Source: Synechococcaceae cyanobacterium (GTDB lineage: Bacteria; Cyanobacteriota; Cyanobacteriia; PCC-6307; Cyanobiaceae). From it: a stretch of 6,924 nucleotides of DNA. Positions 1-6,571 of the stretch are shown here, piece by piece (position 1 is the first letter of the stretch; each line of letters opens with the position of its first letter). The notes under the pieces were generated by a model. That model ran no database searches, was not told the origin of the DNA, and saw only the letters and a program-made list of their open reading frames with translations. The stretch spans positions 1-6,924 of the forward strand of contig CANHGA010000111.1 in assembly GCA_947460085.1 (NCBI GenBank), in the 5' to 3' direction. Made by a program: the position numbers and the translations under genes.

Positions 1-465
1 CAGCCACAAGGGGCCAAAGGTGCTCACGATGTGGTCGGGATCGTTCTTGGGGTCATTCACATGGGCGTGGTGCTGCAAATGCACCCGCGTGAACACGGGG
101 AAGCTGAAACCCAGCAGCAAGGCCGCGCCATGGCCCATTAGCCCATTCCAGAAGCGGTTGGGGTGGGCAGCGTTATGGCAGGCATCGTGAATCACGGTGC
201 CCTCGAGGTGGAGCGCCAAAAAGCCCGTGGCCAGGAGCACACCTAAGGGCCACTGGCCCACAAACCAGCCCCAGATGGTCAGGGCGGCCAAGGCATAGCC
301 CCCCAAAAACAAGGCCACCGTTGGATTCCAGGCGGCTGGCGGATCGAGAAATTCCTTCGGAACAGAGCGTGGCAACGGCGAGCCAGCTGGGGCGAAGTCA
401 GCAGAATCCAGCCCACCAGAGGGTGCTGCGGCAGGAGTTGAGACGCCAGTCAGAGCCTGTGTCAT
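1..465 (-). CDS. crtR: Beta-carotene hydroxylase CrtR, N-terminal part (gene cut by left window edge)
   Basis: This enzyme is a membrane di-iron hydroxylase that adds 3-hydroxyl groups to the beta rings of beta-carotene, giving zeaxanthin. The 155 visible residues contain two histidine clusters of the fatty-acid-hydroxylase/desaturase type: HDACHNAAH at residues 93-101 and HLQHHAH at 129-135, followed by VNDPKNDPDH, which I recognise from cyanobacterial CrtR. Hydrophobic stretches at about 49-68, 72-88 and 113-125 would anchor it in the membrane. The C-terminal half, with the remaining histidine motif, lies outside the window. I chose the ATG at 463-465 because the product then begins MTQALT, as I recall for relatives, and an AGG sits 7 bases upstream. 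An in-frame ATG at 538-540 would add 25 residues but has no visible ribosome binding site. The N-terminus to about residue 30 is Ala/Pro/Gly-rich and probably disordered. The tRNA-Leu gene lies upstream on the same strand. The family call is firm and the start is fairly sure. Confidence 0.93.
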   Translation of the reverse strand, partial: MTQALTGVSTPAAAPSGGLDSADFAPAGSPLPRSVPKEFLDPPAAWNPTVALFLGGYALAALTIWGWFVGQWPLGVLLATGFLALHLEGTVIHDACHNAAHPNRFWNGLMGHGAALLLGFSFPVFTRVHLQHHAHVNDPKNDPDHIVSTFGPLWL

Positions 466-521
466 TCCAAAACCTGCGCCATAACCACCCCCAAACAGAG
501 TCACCGAGAAGAGCTGCGCCA

Positions 522-541
522 AACGAGTCCGTAGACCCATT
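522..541 (-). other. Hairpin with UACG tetraloop between tRNA-Leu and crtR
   Basis: Read on the minus strand, AATGGGTC, TACG and GACTCGTT form an 8-bp stem (two G-U pairs) closed by a C-G pair around a UACG loop, a member of the very stable UNCG class. On the plus-strand transcript the two wobble positions would be A-C mismatches, so the fold favours minus-strand RNA. It lies 28 bases past the tRNA 3' end and 56 bases before the preferred crtR start. No U-run follows, so it is not a canonical terminator. It could be a tRNA 3'-trailer structure or part of the crtR leader. Seen in sequence; the role is unknown. Confidence 0.4.
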
Positions 542-569
542 GAGTGCTTGCAACTTAAGAAACTGCGGA

Positions 570-651
570 TGCCCACCGGGGGACTTGAACCCCCACGACC
601 TAAGCCACTGGTACCTAAAACCAGCGCGTCTACCAATTCCGCCAGATGGGC
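570..651 (-). tRNA. tRNA-Leu (anticodon UAG)
   Basis: The 82-base minus-strand sequence folds as a class II tRNA. The acceptor arm GCCCATC pairs with GGTGGGC (one T-G wobble), and the D region reads GGCGGAATTGGTAGACGC. The anticodon stem is CTGGT/ACCAG around the loop TTTAGGT, so the anticodon is TAG (window 615-617). A long variable region of about 13 bases (TGGCTTAGGTCGT) is diagnostic of leucine and serine tRNAs, and the T arm is GGGGG-TTCAAGT-CCCCC. The discriminator base is A. The 3' CCA is not encoded, since TCC follows, so it must be added after transcription. A UAG anticodon can read the CUN leucine codons. The gene precedes crtR on the same strand and is transcribed away from the membrane-protein/ileS genes. 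I could not identify a convincing promoter in the 65 bases upstream. Confidence 0.97.
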
Positions 652-716
652 AGGGCCCGACTCTAAGGACCCGACCCCAGGCCTGGCCAGAATGGGGGCC
701 ATCCACGTCCAAGACC

Positions 717-1238
717 ATGGTTGCCACCCTGGGTGGCCTGGCCGCCCTGCTGGTCGGTCTGGCGATCCTGCTGTTGCCCTTGCTCGCCACCGAGCTGAGC
801 CGCCCCCGCGACTCCGCCTGGGGGGCCGTGATGCTGCTGCTGGGCCTGGTGGTTGTCAGCAGCCGTGATCGCCTCACCGGCGCCCCCATGCTCGCTGTCC
901 TGTGCGGAGGGCTACTCATCGGCCGCCTGGGCCTGGAAGTGGGCCAGGGCCGCTGGCGCCAGCTCACGGGCGACGAGCAAACCCGGCTGGGCTCGATCGA
1001 GCGCTGGAGCAGCAGCCTCCAACAACTGGGTGCCACCACCGCCAAGCTCTCGAGCCTTGTCGGCACAGCCGCCAGGGGCCTGGGCGGTTGGGTCGGAGCC
1101 CAAAGGCAACCCAAAACCACCACCAAGCGCTGGATCCGGCCAGAGACGCCCCCAACGGAGATCTCCACCATGGTGGTGAGCTCGCTGGTGGAGGTTGAGG
1201 CCTTAATCCAAGCAGCTGACGACAACCAGGCGGGATAA
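717..1238 (+). CDS. Uncharacterised small membrane protein upstream of ileS
   Basis: I do not recognise a named family for this 173-residue protein. It has three hydrophobic segments near the N-terminus, at about residues 6-25, 34-50 and 54-72. A soluble tail follows, Ser/Ala/Gly-rich with short helices, then a basic patch KTTTKRWIRPE near 134-143, and the end is acidic (VEVEALIQAADD). The open frame extends back to 321, but that part crosses the tRNA gene and reads crtR antisense, so I start at the ATG at 717-719, directly before the first hydrophobic segment. No Shine-Dalgarno sequence is visible ahead of it, so the start is only moderately sure. The gene ends 24 bases before ileS on the same strand and is probably co-transcribed with it. 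No catalytic motif is visible, so no function is proposed. Confidence 0.72.
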   Translation: MVATLGGLAALLVGLAILLLPLLATELSRPRDSAWGAVMLLLGLVVVSSRDRLTGAPMLAVLCGGLLIGRLGLEVGQGRWRQLTGDEQTRLGSIERWSSSLQQLGATTAKLSSLVGTAARGLGGWVGAQRQPKTTTKRWIRPETPPTEISTMVVSSLVEVEALIQAADDNQAG

Positions 1239-1262
1239 TCCCCGTTTGATGCCCCAGGCGAC

Positions 1263-4205
1263 GTGTCCGCAAGCTCCGCCTCCACTCCGGCCAACTACAA
1301 GGACACGCTGAACCTGCTGCAGACGCCTTTCAACATGCGGGCCAACGCCAAGGTGCGTGAACCCGAGCTCCAGGCTTTTTGGGCCGAAACCCAGCTCTAC
1401 GAGCGGCTCAGCCAGCACAACCCCGGCGGGAGCTTCACCCTCCACGACGGCCCCCCCTACGCCAATGGGGCCCTGCACGTGGGCCATGCGCTCAACAAAA
1501 TCCTCAAGGACATCATCAACAAAACCGCCCTGCTCCAGGGCAAAAAAGCGCGCTTTATCCCCGGCTGGGACTGCCACGGCCTACCGATTGAGCTGAAGGT
1601 GCTCCAAGGGCTGGGCAGCAGCGAACGGCAAGCCCTCACCCCGATCAGCCTGCGCCAAAAAGCCCACGCCTACGCCCTCGAGCAGGTGGAAGGCCAGAAG
1701 CAGGGGTTCCAGCGCTGGGGCATCTGGGCCGATTGGGAGCAGCCCTACCTCACCCTCCACAAGGACTACGAAGCCGCCCAAATCGGCGTGTTTGGCCAGA
1801 TGGTCCTGGCTGGCCACATCTACCGGGGTCTCAAACCGGTGCACTGGAGCCCCAGCTCCCGCACGGCCCTCGCCGAGGCCGAACTCGAATACCCCGATGG
1901 CCACACCTCACCGAGCGTGTATGTGGCCTTTGCGGTGGACCAGCTCCCCGAGGCGCTCGCCAACAAGCTGGCTGCCGTTGGGCTTACCAGCGCCCAGCTG
2001 GCTGTGGCCATCTGGACCACCACCCCCTGGACCCTGCCCGCCAACCTGGCGGTGTCGGTGAACGCCAACCTCAGCTACGCCATCTGCCAGGCCCGCCCTG
2101 AAGGTGCCTGCAACCGCTACCTGGTGGTCGCCACCGATCTGGTGGAGAGCCTGCAAACCAGCCTGGGCCTGCAGCTGGAGCCGCTGCTGAGCGTCAAAGG
2201 TGCCGAACTGGAGGGGATCCTCTACCGCCATCCCCTGCTGGAGCGCACCAGCCCGGTGGTGGTGGGCGGCGACTACATCACCACCGAGACCGGGACGGGC
2301 CTGGTGCACACCGCCCCCGGCCACGGCGTGGACGACTTCAACACCGGCAAAAAGTACGGACTGCCCGTGCTCTGCCCCGTTGATGAGGCCGGCAACCTCA
2401 CCGAAGAGGCAGGGCCCTTTGCCGGCACCAACGTGCTCAAGGACGCCAACCCCACGATCATCGAGGCCCTCAAAGCAGCCGGGGCCCTACTGGCGGAACA
2501 CCGCTACGAGCACCGCTACCCCTACGACTGGCGCACCAAAAAACCGACGATCTTCCGGGCCACCGAGCAGTGGTTTGCCTCCGTGGAAGGCTTCCGCAGC
2601 CAGGCCTTGGCTGCCATTGCCGAGGTGGAGTGGCTGCCCGCCAGCGGCCGCAACCGGATCGAATCGATGGTGGGCGAGCGGGGCGACTGGTGCATCTCCC
2701 GCCAACGCACCTGGGGCGTGCCGATTCCGGTCTTTTATCACCGCCAAACCGGCGAGGTGCTGCTCAACGAAGCCACCCTCAGCCACATCCAGGCCCTGAT
2801 TGCCGAGCACGGCGCCGACGTGTGGTGGGAACGGGATGAGGCCGGGCTGTTGCCGGAGGCCTATGCGAACCAGGCCGAGCACTGGCGCAAGGGCACCGAC
2901 ACCATGGACGTGTGGTTCGACTCCGGCTCGTCTTGGGCCGGGGTCCTGGGCGGGATCAGGGGCCAAACGCCCCGGGTACCCGAGCTCCAGTACCCCGCCG
3001 ATCTCTACCTGGAGGGCTCCGACCAACACCGGGGCTGGTTCCAATCCAGCCTGCTCACCTCGGTGGCCGTCAACGGCCACGCCCCCTACAAGCGGGTGCT
3101 CACCCACGGCTTCACCCTCGATGAGAAGGGCCGCAAGATGAGCAAATCCCTAGGCAATGTCGTCGATCCAGCGGTGCTGGTGGAAGGCGGCAAGAACGAA
3201 AAGCAGGAGCCCGCCTATGGCGCCGATGTGTTGAGGCTCTGGGTGAGCTCGGTCGACTACTCCGCCGATGTGCCCCTGGGGCCGGGGATCGTCAAACAGC
3301 TCTCGGATGTGTACCGCAAGGTGCGCAACACCGCCCGCTACCTGCTGGGCAACCTCCACGACTTCAACCCCAAACCCGCAGCCGAAGGCGGCGATGCCGT
3401 CCCCTACGCCGACCTACCCCTGCTCGATCAATGGATGCTGCAGCGCACGGCGTCGCTGATCGCGTCGGTGGGCGCCGATTTCGAGCGCTACGAGTTCTAC
3501 CGCTTCTTCCAGGCCCTCCAAAACTTCTGCGTGGTCGACCTCTCCAACGTCTACCTCGACATTGCCAAAGACCGCCTCTATGTGAGCGCGGCCGATGCCC
3601 ACCGCCGGCGCAGCTGCCAAACCGTGCTGGCCCTGGTGGTGGAGCGGCTCGCCGGCCTGATCGCCCCGGTGCTGTGCCACATGGCCGAAGACATCTGGCA
3701 GAACCTGCCCTACCCGGTGGCCGAAAAGTCGGTGTTTGAGCGGGGCTGGCCCACTGCCCCGGCGGAGTGGGCAGCCGCCGATCTCGAAACGCCCATGGCC
3801 CAGGTGCTCGAGCTCCGGGCCCAGATCAACCGCCAGCTCGAGCAGTGCCGTAGCCAAGGGGATCTCGGCGCCTCCCTGGAGGCCCAGGTGCACCTGGAGC
3901 TAGGCCCCGAAACCAGCCCTGAGCTCCGCGGTGCCCTGCAATGGCTGGAGCAGAGCAGCCACCCTGAGGTCGACAACCTGGCCGATTGGCTGCTGGTCTC
4001 TGGCCTGGCCATGGAACCCAGCCAAACCACGGTTTTGGACGAAAACAAGGTTTTGGCCGAAGCCACAGAAGGGGGCGTTGGCGTGCAGATCGCCAAAGCG
4101 GCCGGTGAGAAATGCGAGCGCTGCTGGCACTACGAAAGCGACATCGGCAGCCACAGCAACCACCCCACCCTGTGTGGCCGGTGCGTGGGCGTGCTGGAAG
4201 CCTGA
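1263..4205 (+). CDS. ileS: Isoleucyl-tRNA synthetase
   Basis: This cytoplasmic class I synthetase activates isoleucine with ATP and charges tRNA-Ile, clearing mischarged valine in an editing domain. All expected parts are present in its 980 residues. The N-terminal YKDTLNLLQTPFNMRAN precedes the HIGH-type motif HVGH at 72-75. The CP1 editing domain has WTTTPWTLPANLAV at 251-264 and HTAPGHGVDDF from 349, whose aspartates match the editing site. WCISRQRTWG starts at 476, WFDSGSSW at 551 and DQHRGWF at 587. KMSKS is at 625-629, an anticodon-binding helical region follows, and a C-terminal zinc finger has Cys951, Cys954, Cys971 and Cys974. The length is usual for bacterial enzymes with the C-terminal zinc domain. 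The start is GTG at 1263, with AGG four bases upstream. The next in-frame ATG would remove the conserved YKDTLNL segment, and an in-frame stop lies at 1236-1238, so the start is well bounded. Nothing is missing or broken. Confidence 0.98.
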   Translation: MSASSASTPANYKDTLNLLQTPFNMRANAKVREPELQAFWAETQLYERLSQHNPGGSFTLHDGPPYANGALHVGHALNKILKDIINKTALLQGKKARFIPGWDCHGLPIELKVLQGLGSSERQALTPISLRQKAHAYALEQVEGQKQGFQRWGIWADWEQPYLTLHKDYEAAQIGVFGQMVLAGHIYRGLKPVHWSPSSRTALAEAELEYPDGHTSPSVYVAFAVDQLPEALANKLAAVGLTSAQLAVAIWTTTPWTLPANLAVSVNANLSYAICQARPEGACNRYLVVATDLVESLQTSLGLQLEPLLSVKGAELEGILYRHPLLERTSPVVVGGDYITTETGTGLVHTAPGHGVDDFNTGKKYGLPVLCPVDEAGNLTEEAGPFAGTNVLKDANPTIIEALKAAGALLAEHRYEHRYPYDWRTKKPTIFRATEQWFASVEGFRSQALAAIAEVEWLPASGRNRIESMVGERGDWCISRQRTWGVPIPVFYHRQTGEVLLNEATLSHIQALIAEHGADVWWERDEAGLLPEAYANQAEHWRKGTDTMDVWFDSGSSWAGVLGGIRGQTPRVPELQYPADLYLEGSDQHRGWFQSSLLTSVAVNGHAPYKRVLTHGFTLDEKGRKMSKSLGNVVDPAVLVEGGKNEKQEPAYGADVLRLWVSSVDYSADVPLGPGIVKQLSDVYRKVRNTARYLLGNLHDFNPKPAAEGGDAVPYADLPLLDQWMLQRTASLIASVGADFERYEFYRFFQALQNFCVVDLSNVYLDIAKDRLYVSAADAHRRRSCQTVLALVVERLAGLIAPVLCHMAEDIWQNLPYPVAEKSVFERGWPTAPAEWAAADLETPMAQVLELRAQINRQLEQCRSQGDLGASLEAQVHLELGPETSPELRGALQWLEQSSHPEVDNLADWLLVSGLAMEPSQTTVLDENKVLAEATEGGVGVQIAKAAGEKCERCWHYESDIGSHSNHPTLCGRCVGVLEA

Positions 4206-4234
4206 TGACGAGAGCGACCAGGTCAAGAACCCAG

Positions 4235-4528
4235 CTAGAGCCAGGCAGCTGGCTCTAAAAAAACGTCCGGATCGGATGGACCGGCCAACACCTGCTCAGC
4301 GGCGGGGTTGAGGGGGCCCGCCAGCAGCGATGCCGTTTGAATCAGGGCACCCTCTGGCAGGGCTGATTGGTCGGGATCAAAGGCGGTGGGATGGGTGGTG
4401 CTGCTGGAGAACCCCCGGAAAATCAACAGCTCCAAGGGCTCGCCAGCCAAAAGCCCTGCCAGCCGCAACACCCGATCCGGTCGCTGGCTACTGATCGCTT
4501 CCAACTGGCTCAACGACTGGCTCAACAC
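4235..4528 (-). CDS. Short conserved-looking protein of unknown function (97 aa), second gene of a minus-strand pair
   Basis: The protein has 97 residues and no signal peptide or membrane segment. A predicted strand-rich core reads VLRLAGLLAGEPLELLIFRGFSSS (about 20-43), followed by a PTAFDPDQSALPEGALI stretch (48-63) and GPLNP (71-75). This pattern resembles short cyanobacterial and plant proteins of unknown function with an FKGFSSS...FDPD...LPE signature; I think they are filed as DUF7734, but I hold that label loosely. The open frame continues upstream inside the neighbouring gene. I start at the GTG at 4526-4528 because GGAGAG lies five bases ahead of it and the start then falls 19 bases after the stop of the DUF3177-like gene. 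An adjacent TTG is an alternative. The two genes are probably one operon. Its 3' end faces ileS with a 29-base gap, and its stop lies in an inverted repeat. Confidence 0.8.
   Translation of the reverse strand: MLSQSLSQLEAISSQRPDRVLRLAGLLAGEPLELLIFRGFSSSTTHPTAFDPDQSALPEGALIQTASLLAGPLNPAAEQVLAGPSDPDVFLEPAAWL
4236..4257. repeat. Perfect inverted repeat between convergent genes
   Basis: A 9-base perfect stem (TAGAGCCAG and CTGGCTCTA) encloses a 4-base loop (GCAG). It begins 31 bases past the ileS stop and overlaps the last codons and the TAG stop of the convergent 97-residue gene. On the plus strand it is followed by a run of A, not T. On the minus strand a T-run precedes the stem. It therefore does not fit an intrinsic terminator in either direction, though it could still stabilise the 3' ends of both transcripts. 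The structure is seen directly; the role is inference. Confidence 0.5.
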
Positions 4529-4539
4529 AGGGACTCTCC
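4529..4539 (-). promoter_or_regulatory. Ribosome binding site that decides the GTG start of the 97-residue protein
   Basis: Minus strand, GGAGAG at 4539-4534 followed by TCCCT and then GTG. This is the clearest Shine-Dalgarno match in the window. It favours the GTG start over the longer open frame that overlaps the upstream gene. Confidence 0.6.
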
Positions 4540-4547
4540 AGCGCTGA

Positions 4548-5201
4548 TCAAAACTCCCCCGCCACCCTGCCCTGCTTGGGCAAGCGCACCAGCAGCCACT
4601 GCAGCAGCCCCACCACGTAGGCCACCAGGGCCACATAGCCCACAAAGCCGGCGATGGTGGCGGTCCAATTGGCACCAAACACAAAGCCAAACAGCCCAGT
4701 CACCTGGTCATTGAGGCCCTGGGGGGCCTGCAGCCAGACGGAACAGCGGGGACCCGCCATCGCCGCCTTGCCCAGGCAAGCGAGGCTGGTGAGGCTAAAC
4801 AAAGCCCCGGCCAACGCCCAAAGGGTCAAGCTCCAGCGCCAAATCCGAACCGTGAGGGGCAGCGCTCGCCAGGGGGGCAGATCCGCCAGCTCCTCGTTGA
4901 GGTCCACCCAAAACCACACCGCCCCGATCAACAGCAGTTGACCGACCAAAACCAGCACAAAACCCAAGGGGCGCTGGTTGGCGAGGAGCAGGGTGCTGAT
5001 CAGCAACAGACTGGCCACCTTCCAATAGATCTGCAACAAGCGCACCAAGGCGCCCTCGCGGCGCACCGCTGCCCAGATCAACAACACCAGGGGCAAGCCC
5101 AGGCTGAACACAACCGCCAAGCGGTAGTCGAGCCACACCAGGGAGCGGTAAAGCGTTTCTGGCAGAGCGACGGGCACGGGGGTGGTTCGGTAAGACGCCA
5201 T
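4548..5201 (-). CDS. DUF3177-like multi-pass membrane protein
   Basis: The 217-residue protein is strongly hydrophobic, with membrane segments at about residues 27-47, 59-74, 80-99, 121-144 and 183-205, and a weaker one near 166-180. The opening, LYRSLVWLDYRLAVVFSLGLPLVLLIWA, matches my memory of DUF3177, a cyanobacterial family of unknown function and about this length. A conserved-looking loop, WVDLNEELADLPPWRALPLTVRIWRW (98-123), joins the third and fourth segments and ends in basic and tryptophan residues. A cysteine pair (142 and 153) flanks a short loop before the last helices. The start is the ATG at 5199-5201, with only a weak ribosome site (GGA, too close). It is the first gene of a probable two-gene operon with the 97-residue protein, and it diverges from the FIST gene across 35 bases. 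No enzymatic motif is visible and its role is unknown. Confidence 0.85.
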   Translation of the reverse strand: MASYRTTPVPVALPETLYRSLVWLDYRLAVVFSLGLPLVLLIWAAVRREGALVRLLQIYWKVASLLLISTLLLANQRPLGFVLVLVGQLLLIGAVWFWVDLNEELADLPPWRALPLTVRIWRWSLTLWALAGALFSLTSLACLGKAAMAGPRCSVWLQAPQGLNDQVTGLFGFVFGANWTATIAGFVGYVALVAYVVGLLQWLLVRLPKQGRVAGEF

Positions 5202-5236
5202 TATCCGCGGCCCCCGGCTGGAGATAGGGTCAAACC
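5202..5236. other. Short divergent intergenic spacer
   Basis: Only 35 bases separate two divergent start codons. The spacer contains the palindrome CCGCGG (5205-5210). For the plus-strand FIST gene it has GGAG (5220-5223) and AGGG (5226-5229); the latter lies seven bases before the ATG and is the better ribosome site. There is no room for two full promoters, so at least one probably lies within the opposing gene. I see no convincing -35/-10 pair. Confidence 0.5.
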
Positions 5237-6571
5237 ATGGCTGCGTTTCCCCTGCCGAACTGGTTGGCGTTTCTGCAAGGCTCCAGTGCCCAGGCCCCCT
5301 GGTGCCGCACTGCCCTTGCCACGGAAGCCTCTCTGCAAGGGGCCGTCGACGTCATTGCCAAGCAATTGCAGGGGAGCGGCCCAGCCGATTTGGCCCTGGT
5401 GTTTGCCTCCGCCAGCTACGCCAGCGACCTGCAGCGCCTGCTGCCCCTGCTGCAAAGCGAACTGAAGTCCAAGCACTGGCTGGGCTGTGTGGGGGGCGGG
5501 GTCGTGGGCACCGATGGCGCCGGCAAGCCCCACGAACTCGAGCATGCGCCGGCCATGAGCGTCACCCTGCTGCGGCTCCCAGGGGCCGAGCTGCGCCCTT
5601 TTGCCATCGACACGGCCGAGCTTCCCGACCTCGATGGGCCCGCCGAACCCTGGCAAGAACTTCTCCAAGCGCCAGGGGACGAGCTAGCAGCCATGCCCTC
5701 GATGCTGCTGTTGGTCGATCCCAGCTGCCCGGCCATCAACGACCTGATCAGTGGCCTGGATTACGCCTGTCCCCAGGCCGCCAAGTTGGGGGGCATCGCC
5801 GGCCAGCACAGTGCCTCCCATGGCTCCCTGCTGTTTAGCCATGGCCCTGATCAGCAGGGCGGCGTGACAACTGGCGGCGTGAGAAACGGTGGAGTGAAAA
5901 CCGGAGCAGTGGGCTGCCTGATCGGCGGCAGTTGGCGCCTGGATCCCTTGGTGGCCCAGGGCTGCCGTCCCATCGGCCCGGTGCTCGAAGTGGAGCAAGC
6001 CCAGCGCAATGTGGTGCTCGAGGTGAGCGAAGGCAGCAAGCGACATAGCCCGGTGGCCGCCCTGCAGTCGATCCTCAGCAGCCTCAGCGCCGATGAACGG
6101 GAACTGGCCAAAAACTCCCTCTTCCTGGGCGTCGGACGCAGCAGTTTCAACCTGGCAGCCAGCCAAACCGGCAACAGCAGTGCCTTCTTGGTGCGCAACC
6201 TGATCGGCATCGATCCCCGCAATGGGGCCGTGGCCGTGGCCGAGCGCATGCGCGCCGGCCAACAGGTGCAATTCCAATTGCGGGATGGCACCACCTCCCG
6301 CCAGGAACTGCGCCAACTCCTAGAGCGTCAGCGCCTGCAGCAGCCCGCGCCATTGGCCGCCCTGGTGTTTGCCTGCCTGGGCCGGGGCCAGGGGCTCTAT
6401 GGCGAGCGCGATGGGGATGTGAGCGCCTGCCGGGAGGCCTTTGCCGAGGTTCCCATCGCTGGCGCGTTCTGCAATGGCGAAATCGGGCCCGTCGCCGGCA
6501 GCACCCATTTGCATGGCTACACCGCCAGCTGGGCCTTCCTGGTGCCCCATGGGAGCGACCATCCAGCCTGA
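5237..6571 (+). CDS. FIST N- and C-domain protein (putative sensory/ligand-binding protein)
   Basis: FIST proteins are predicted intracellular sensors, thought to bind small ligands; no catalytic activity is established for the family. The 444 residues cover the usual two-domain layout. The N-terminal half has WLGCVGGGVVGTDGAGKPHE near 80-100 (the strand-and-glycine turn of FIST_N) and GGIAGQ at 185-190. The C-terminal half has the FIST_C hallmarks: LVFACLGRGQGLYG from about 376 with Cys380, and FCNGEIGPVAG from 411 with Cys412 and Glu415, then a closing LHGYTASWAFL. There is no signal peptide or membrane segment, so it should be cytosolic. No histidine kinase, GGDEF or chemoreceptor domain is attached, so any output must come from a partner. 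A 15-bp tandem repeat expands the loop at 208-227. The ATG at 5237 has AGGG seven bases upstream. The stop overlaps the trmB start by one base (TGATG), suggesting translational coupling. What it senses is unknown. Confidence 0.9.
   Translation: MAAFPLPNWLAFLQGSSAQAPWCRTALATEASLQGAVDVIAKQLQGSGPADLALVFASASYASDLQRLLPLLQSELKSKHWLGCVGGGVVGTDGAGKPHELEHAPAMSVTLLRLPGAELRPFAIDTAELPDLDGPAEPWQELLQAPGDELAAMPSMLLLVDPSCPAINDLISGLDYACPQAAKLGGIAGQHSASHGSLLFSHGPDQQGGVTTGGVRNGGVKTGAVGCLIGGSWRLDPLVAQGCRPIGPVLEVEQAQRNVVLEVSEGSKRHSPVAALQSILSSLSADERELAKNSLFLGVGRSSFNLAASQTGNSSAFLVRNLIGIDPRNGAVAVAERMRAGQQVQFQLRDGTTSRQELRQLLERQRLQQPAPLAALVFACLGRGQGLYGERDGDVSACREAFAEVPIAGAFCNGEIGPVAGSTHLHGYTASWAFLVPHGSDHPA
5858..5917 (+). 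repeat. In-frame 15-bp degenerate tandem repeat within the FIST gene
   Basis: Four consecutive 15-base units encode GGVTT, GGVRN, GGVKT and GAVGC (residues 208-227). The first three share Gly-Gly-Val followed by two polar residues. The fourth leads into the strand GAVGCLIGG that FIST_N domains normally have here. The unit length is a multiple of three, so copy number could change without breaking the frame. It probably forms an expanded surface loop or hairpin. Third positions have diverged between units, so the expansion is not very recent. Confidence 0.65.

Noticed and set aside
677..686. Palindrome CCAGGCCTGG between the tRNA and the small membrane-protein gene
   Set aside because: Ten bases of GC-rich palindrome is expected by chance in such sequence; there is no spacing or partner site to suggest an operator.
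321..716. N-terminal extension of the small membrane protein back to 321
   Set aside because: It would cross the tRNA gene and run antisense through crtR, and its composition is low-complexity and unlike a folded protein.
398..1294. Long minus-strand open frame across the tRNA and the small membrane-protein gene
   Set aside because: Part of it is a read-through of the tRNA-Leu gene (the GGIGRRAGF-like tRNA translation), and the rest is antisense to a better-supported gene.
3414..3893. 159-residue antisense open frame within ileS, and many similar ones
   Set aside because: High GC suppresses stop codons in other frames; the ileS frame there encodes the expected conserved protein.
4031..4066. 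Imperfect 18-base direct repeat (GGTTTTGGACGAA / GGTTTTGGCCGAA) near the 3' end of ileS
   Set aside because: Only two copies, in frame, in a linker between the anticodon domain and the zinc finger; probably coincidence.
5199..5233. Promoter-like TTGACC (5233-5228) and GATAAT (5205-5200) on the minus strand before the DUF3177-like gene
   Set aside because: The spacing is 22 bases, well beyond the usual 16-18, and the -10 element overlaps the start codon.
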